Below, one piece after another: positions 63,779 through 64,000 of a stretch of DNA of 64,000 nt. A program made the translations under genes and the position numbers. The DNA is from Leucocoprinus leucothites. Its lineage: Eukaryota > Basidiomycota > Agaricomycetes > Agaricales > Agaricaceae. Below the pieces are notes generated by a model, which did no database searches, was not told the origin of the DNA, and saw only the letters and a program-made list of their open reading frames with translations. The first letter of the stretch is position 1. Every line of letters begins with the position of its first letter. The stretch is taken from NCBI GenBank assembly GCA_013368445.1, contig JAACJO010000044.1, positions 1-64,000 on the forward strand. Direction: 5' to 3'.

Positions 63779-64000
63779 TTAAACTGCAACTCTGCCACTG
63801 GAGCGATTGGAATTGGTGCGGACAGCATGTGCAGTGTGTGATTTGGCAGCTTTGTTAGAGTGCCAGGTCCAGTTGAACCTGTTCCTCCAGAATGGACATT
63901 TAGTATTGTTTGCATAATGATCACCTTTACAATTAAGGCACTTGAAGTTCTCGAGGTGAGGACATGGGATGCCGTCAGGGGTAGCATCACAAGGGGGGTT
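63779..64000 (-). pseudogene. T-g ORF1 C-terminal end
   Basis: Last zinc-knuckle region of ORF1 (PCPHLENFKCLNCKGDHYAN-like reading) and a Ser/Arg tail; ends TAA two bases before the ORF2 ATG. Continues past the window edge. Confidence 0.8.

Larger units (their letters stand above)
52052..64000 (-). mobile_element. Tad-like LINE copy T-g, runs off the window
   Basis: 3' poly-T and TATATAGCGG at 52052-52100. ORF2 is complete in order from 63776 to 52165, split by B-3 (53698-57679) and A-5 (58682-62335). The ORF1 zinc-knuckle end occupies 63779-64000. A small deletion near 52149 removes part of the 3' UTR. Confidence 0.9.

Overview
This 64 kb window contains no recognisable host gene. I see a fungal transposon graveyard, very probably from a filamentous basidiomycete. 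The signs are Tad-like non-LTR retrotransposons (APE endonuclease, reverse transcriptase, RNase H), chromodomain Ty3/gypsy elements, Copia-type LTRs, Tc1/IS630 DNA transposons, an intron of about 50 bp, and strong C-to-T/G-to-A decay of older copies. I found no rRNA, confident tRNA or CRISPR. The clade is an inference.

Two retroelement groups dominate. The first is an autonomous Tad-like LINE (here 'T', about 6.8 kb net) with ORF1 (gag-like, zinc knuckles) and ORF2 (EN-RT-RNaseH-CCHH), joined by TAAATATG. It occurs as T-a (about 1251-7506, -), T-b (7652-10306, -), T-c (11865-15986, -), T-d (about 25437-31311, +), T-e (34484-49504, -), a 163-bp scrap T-f, and T-g (52052 to the window end, -). 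The second is a gag-only group of about 2.3-kb elements that carry just an ORF1 of about 630 codons, a conserved 5' CCTCTTACCACCA leader, and a 3' end with a perfect GCGACCCC/GGGGTCGC hairpin before poly(A). Its families are A (five copies: 12685, 27603, 36679, 42538, 58682), B (19956, 32035, 53698, truncated 12235), E (10307, 51465) and an A/B mosaic (31825-51457). Most copies have clear 11-16 bp target-site duplications (TSDs). They encode no ORF2 and share 5' and 3' terminal sequence with T, so I infer that T's ORF2 mobilises them.

Layout. 1-1250: gypsy integrase and chromodomain remnant. 1251-7506: T-a, split by a 3.2-kb TA-flanked DNA transposon and by gypsy/gag-only debris. 7652-11864: T-b, then E-1. 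11865-15986: T-c carrying B-4, itself carrying A-1. 15987-25437: a minus-strand chromodomain gypsy element with LTR, an antisense spliced ORF with a Zn2Cys6-like cysteine pattern, pol split by B-1, and gag. 25437-31311: T-d with A-2 inside. 31312-31591: second gypsy gag fragment. 31825-51457: the A/B mosaic, containing B-2 and T-e; T-e contains A-3 (with a 1340-bp ORF-less element), a solo gypsy LTR, A-4 and an apparently intact Tc1-like transposon. 51465-64000: E-2 split by T-g, which contains B-3 (holding a gag-only Copia-type element) and A-5 (holding the second 1340-bp element).

Nesting is up to four levels deep and gives a relative insertion order. The likely most recent insertions are the Tc1-like element (arms differ at one base), the Copia-type gag-only element (LTRs differ at two bases), the twin 1340-bp elements, and gag-only copies A-4 and B-2 with uninterrupted ORFs.
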